Assembly: GCF_009660225.1 (NCBI RefSeq)
Contig: NZ_CP045920.1
Coordinates: forward strand, 3,298,079-3,362,078
Direction: 5' to 3'
Origin: Pseudactinotalea sp. HY158
GTDB taxonomy: Bacteria; Actinomycetota; Actinomycetes; Actinomycetales; Beutenbergiaceae
Length of the DNA: 64,000 bases
Made by a program: the position numbers and the translations under genes. This document shows, one piece after another, positions 63,851 to 64,000 of this stretch (positions within the stretch are counted from its first letter, which is position 1; each line of letters begins with the position of its first letter). Under the pieces are notes generated by a model. That model ran no database searches. It saw only the letters and a program-made list of their open reading frames with translations, and was not told the origin of the DNA.

Positions 63851-64000
63851 TGATCTTCCCTTCCGGGCGGGAAGATGGAGGTGGCTCCCGCCTGGGACAG
63901 CGTAGCCGACGGGGCCGACACCCCTGTTGGGATATCGGCCCCGCCGGCCTCGAGCGTCGGGTTCGTCCTACTTATGGACGACGCCCGCTCGCCTCAGCGT
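63851..64000. other. upstream region of purA; no gene seen
   Basis: It holds the purA ribosome-binding site and presumably its promoter. An open minus-strand frame ending in TAG near 63,971 might be the last few codons of a gene outside the window, but about ten codons are too few to judge. Confidence 0.4.

Overview
The window reads as chromosome of a high-GC actinobacterium, most likely of the order Micrococcales. Codon third positions are strongly G/C, GTG starts and 4- to 8-base gene overlaps are common, and several families are typical of Actinobacteria: DUF3073, DUF3618 with a small holin-like membrane protein, GAF-ANTAR regulators, an actinobacterial sterol-carrier protein next to purF, and a FadE5/FadA2/FabG4/HtdX-type lipid locus. 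The genus cannot be fixed from the sequence alone. I see no tRNA, rRNA or CRISPR array.

Bases 1 to about 9,230 are an accessory region. A tightly packed minus-strand operon (VirD4/TraG-type coupling protein, glutaredoxin-like protein, membrane protein, SSB, HNH nuclease, two small unknown proteins) runs off the left edge and looks like part of a conjugative element. Next to it are a DUF3024 protein, an ApeA-like HEPN protein (candidate abortive-infection defence) and an FRG-domain protein with 37-residue tandem repeats whose DNA looks less GC-rich than its neighbours. The island ends in a truncated serine resolvase that abuts the 3' end of a broken sortase-anchored surface-protein gene.

Bases 9,600 to 27,300 are mostly chromosomal: a DUF1801 protein, cytochrome oxidase subunit I, two flavin-dependent LLM oxidoreductases, three adjacent GAF-ANTAR regulators, a fatty-acid desaturase with its own ferredoxin, an AI-2E-type transporter with a DUF6328 membrane protein, a sugar porter, acylphosphatase, a large unknown protein, DoxX, a MurE-like ligase with an altered specificity motif, and small membrane and stress-type proteins.

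Bases 27,300 to 63,850 hold nearly all of de novo purine synthesis on the minus strand: purA, purD, purC, purS, purQ, purL, purF and purM. These are interleaved with unrelated modules: a giant secreted nuclease/5'-nucleotidase with an LPXTG-type anchor, glutamate dehydrogenase, an aminotransferase, two metallo-beta-lactamase-fold hydrolases, RNase HI, OsmC and a double GNAT protein. Between purL and purQ lies a beta-oxidation locus: TetR plus acyl-CoA dehydrogenase on the minus strand, and thiolase, FabG4-like and MaoC genes on the plus strand. Both arms carry the same 27-bp palindrome at their promoters, so one TetR regulator probably controls both.

An IS110-family element sits between thiolase and fabG4. 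Its 5' non-coding end holds an 11-bp stem enclosing an 11-base copy of the reconstructed target site, which is what an IS110 bridge RNA would need. With the ApeA/FRG defence pair, this is the most interesting material in the window. A wider oddity is the number of 9-bp-period tandem repeats inside otherwise ordinary genes, including one inside purD.
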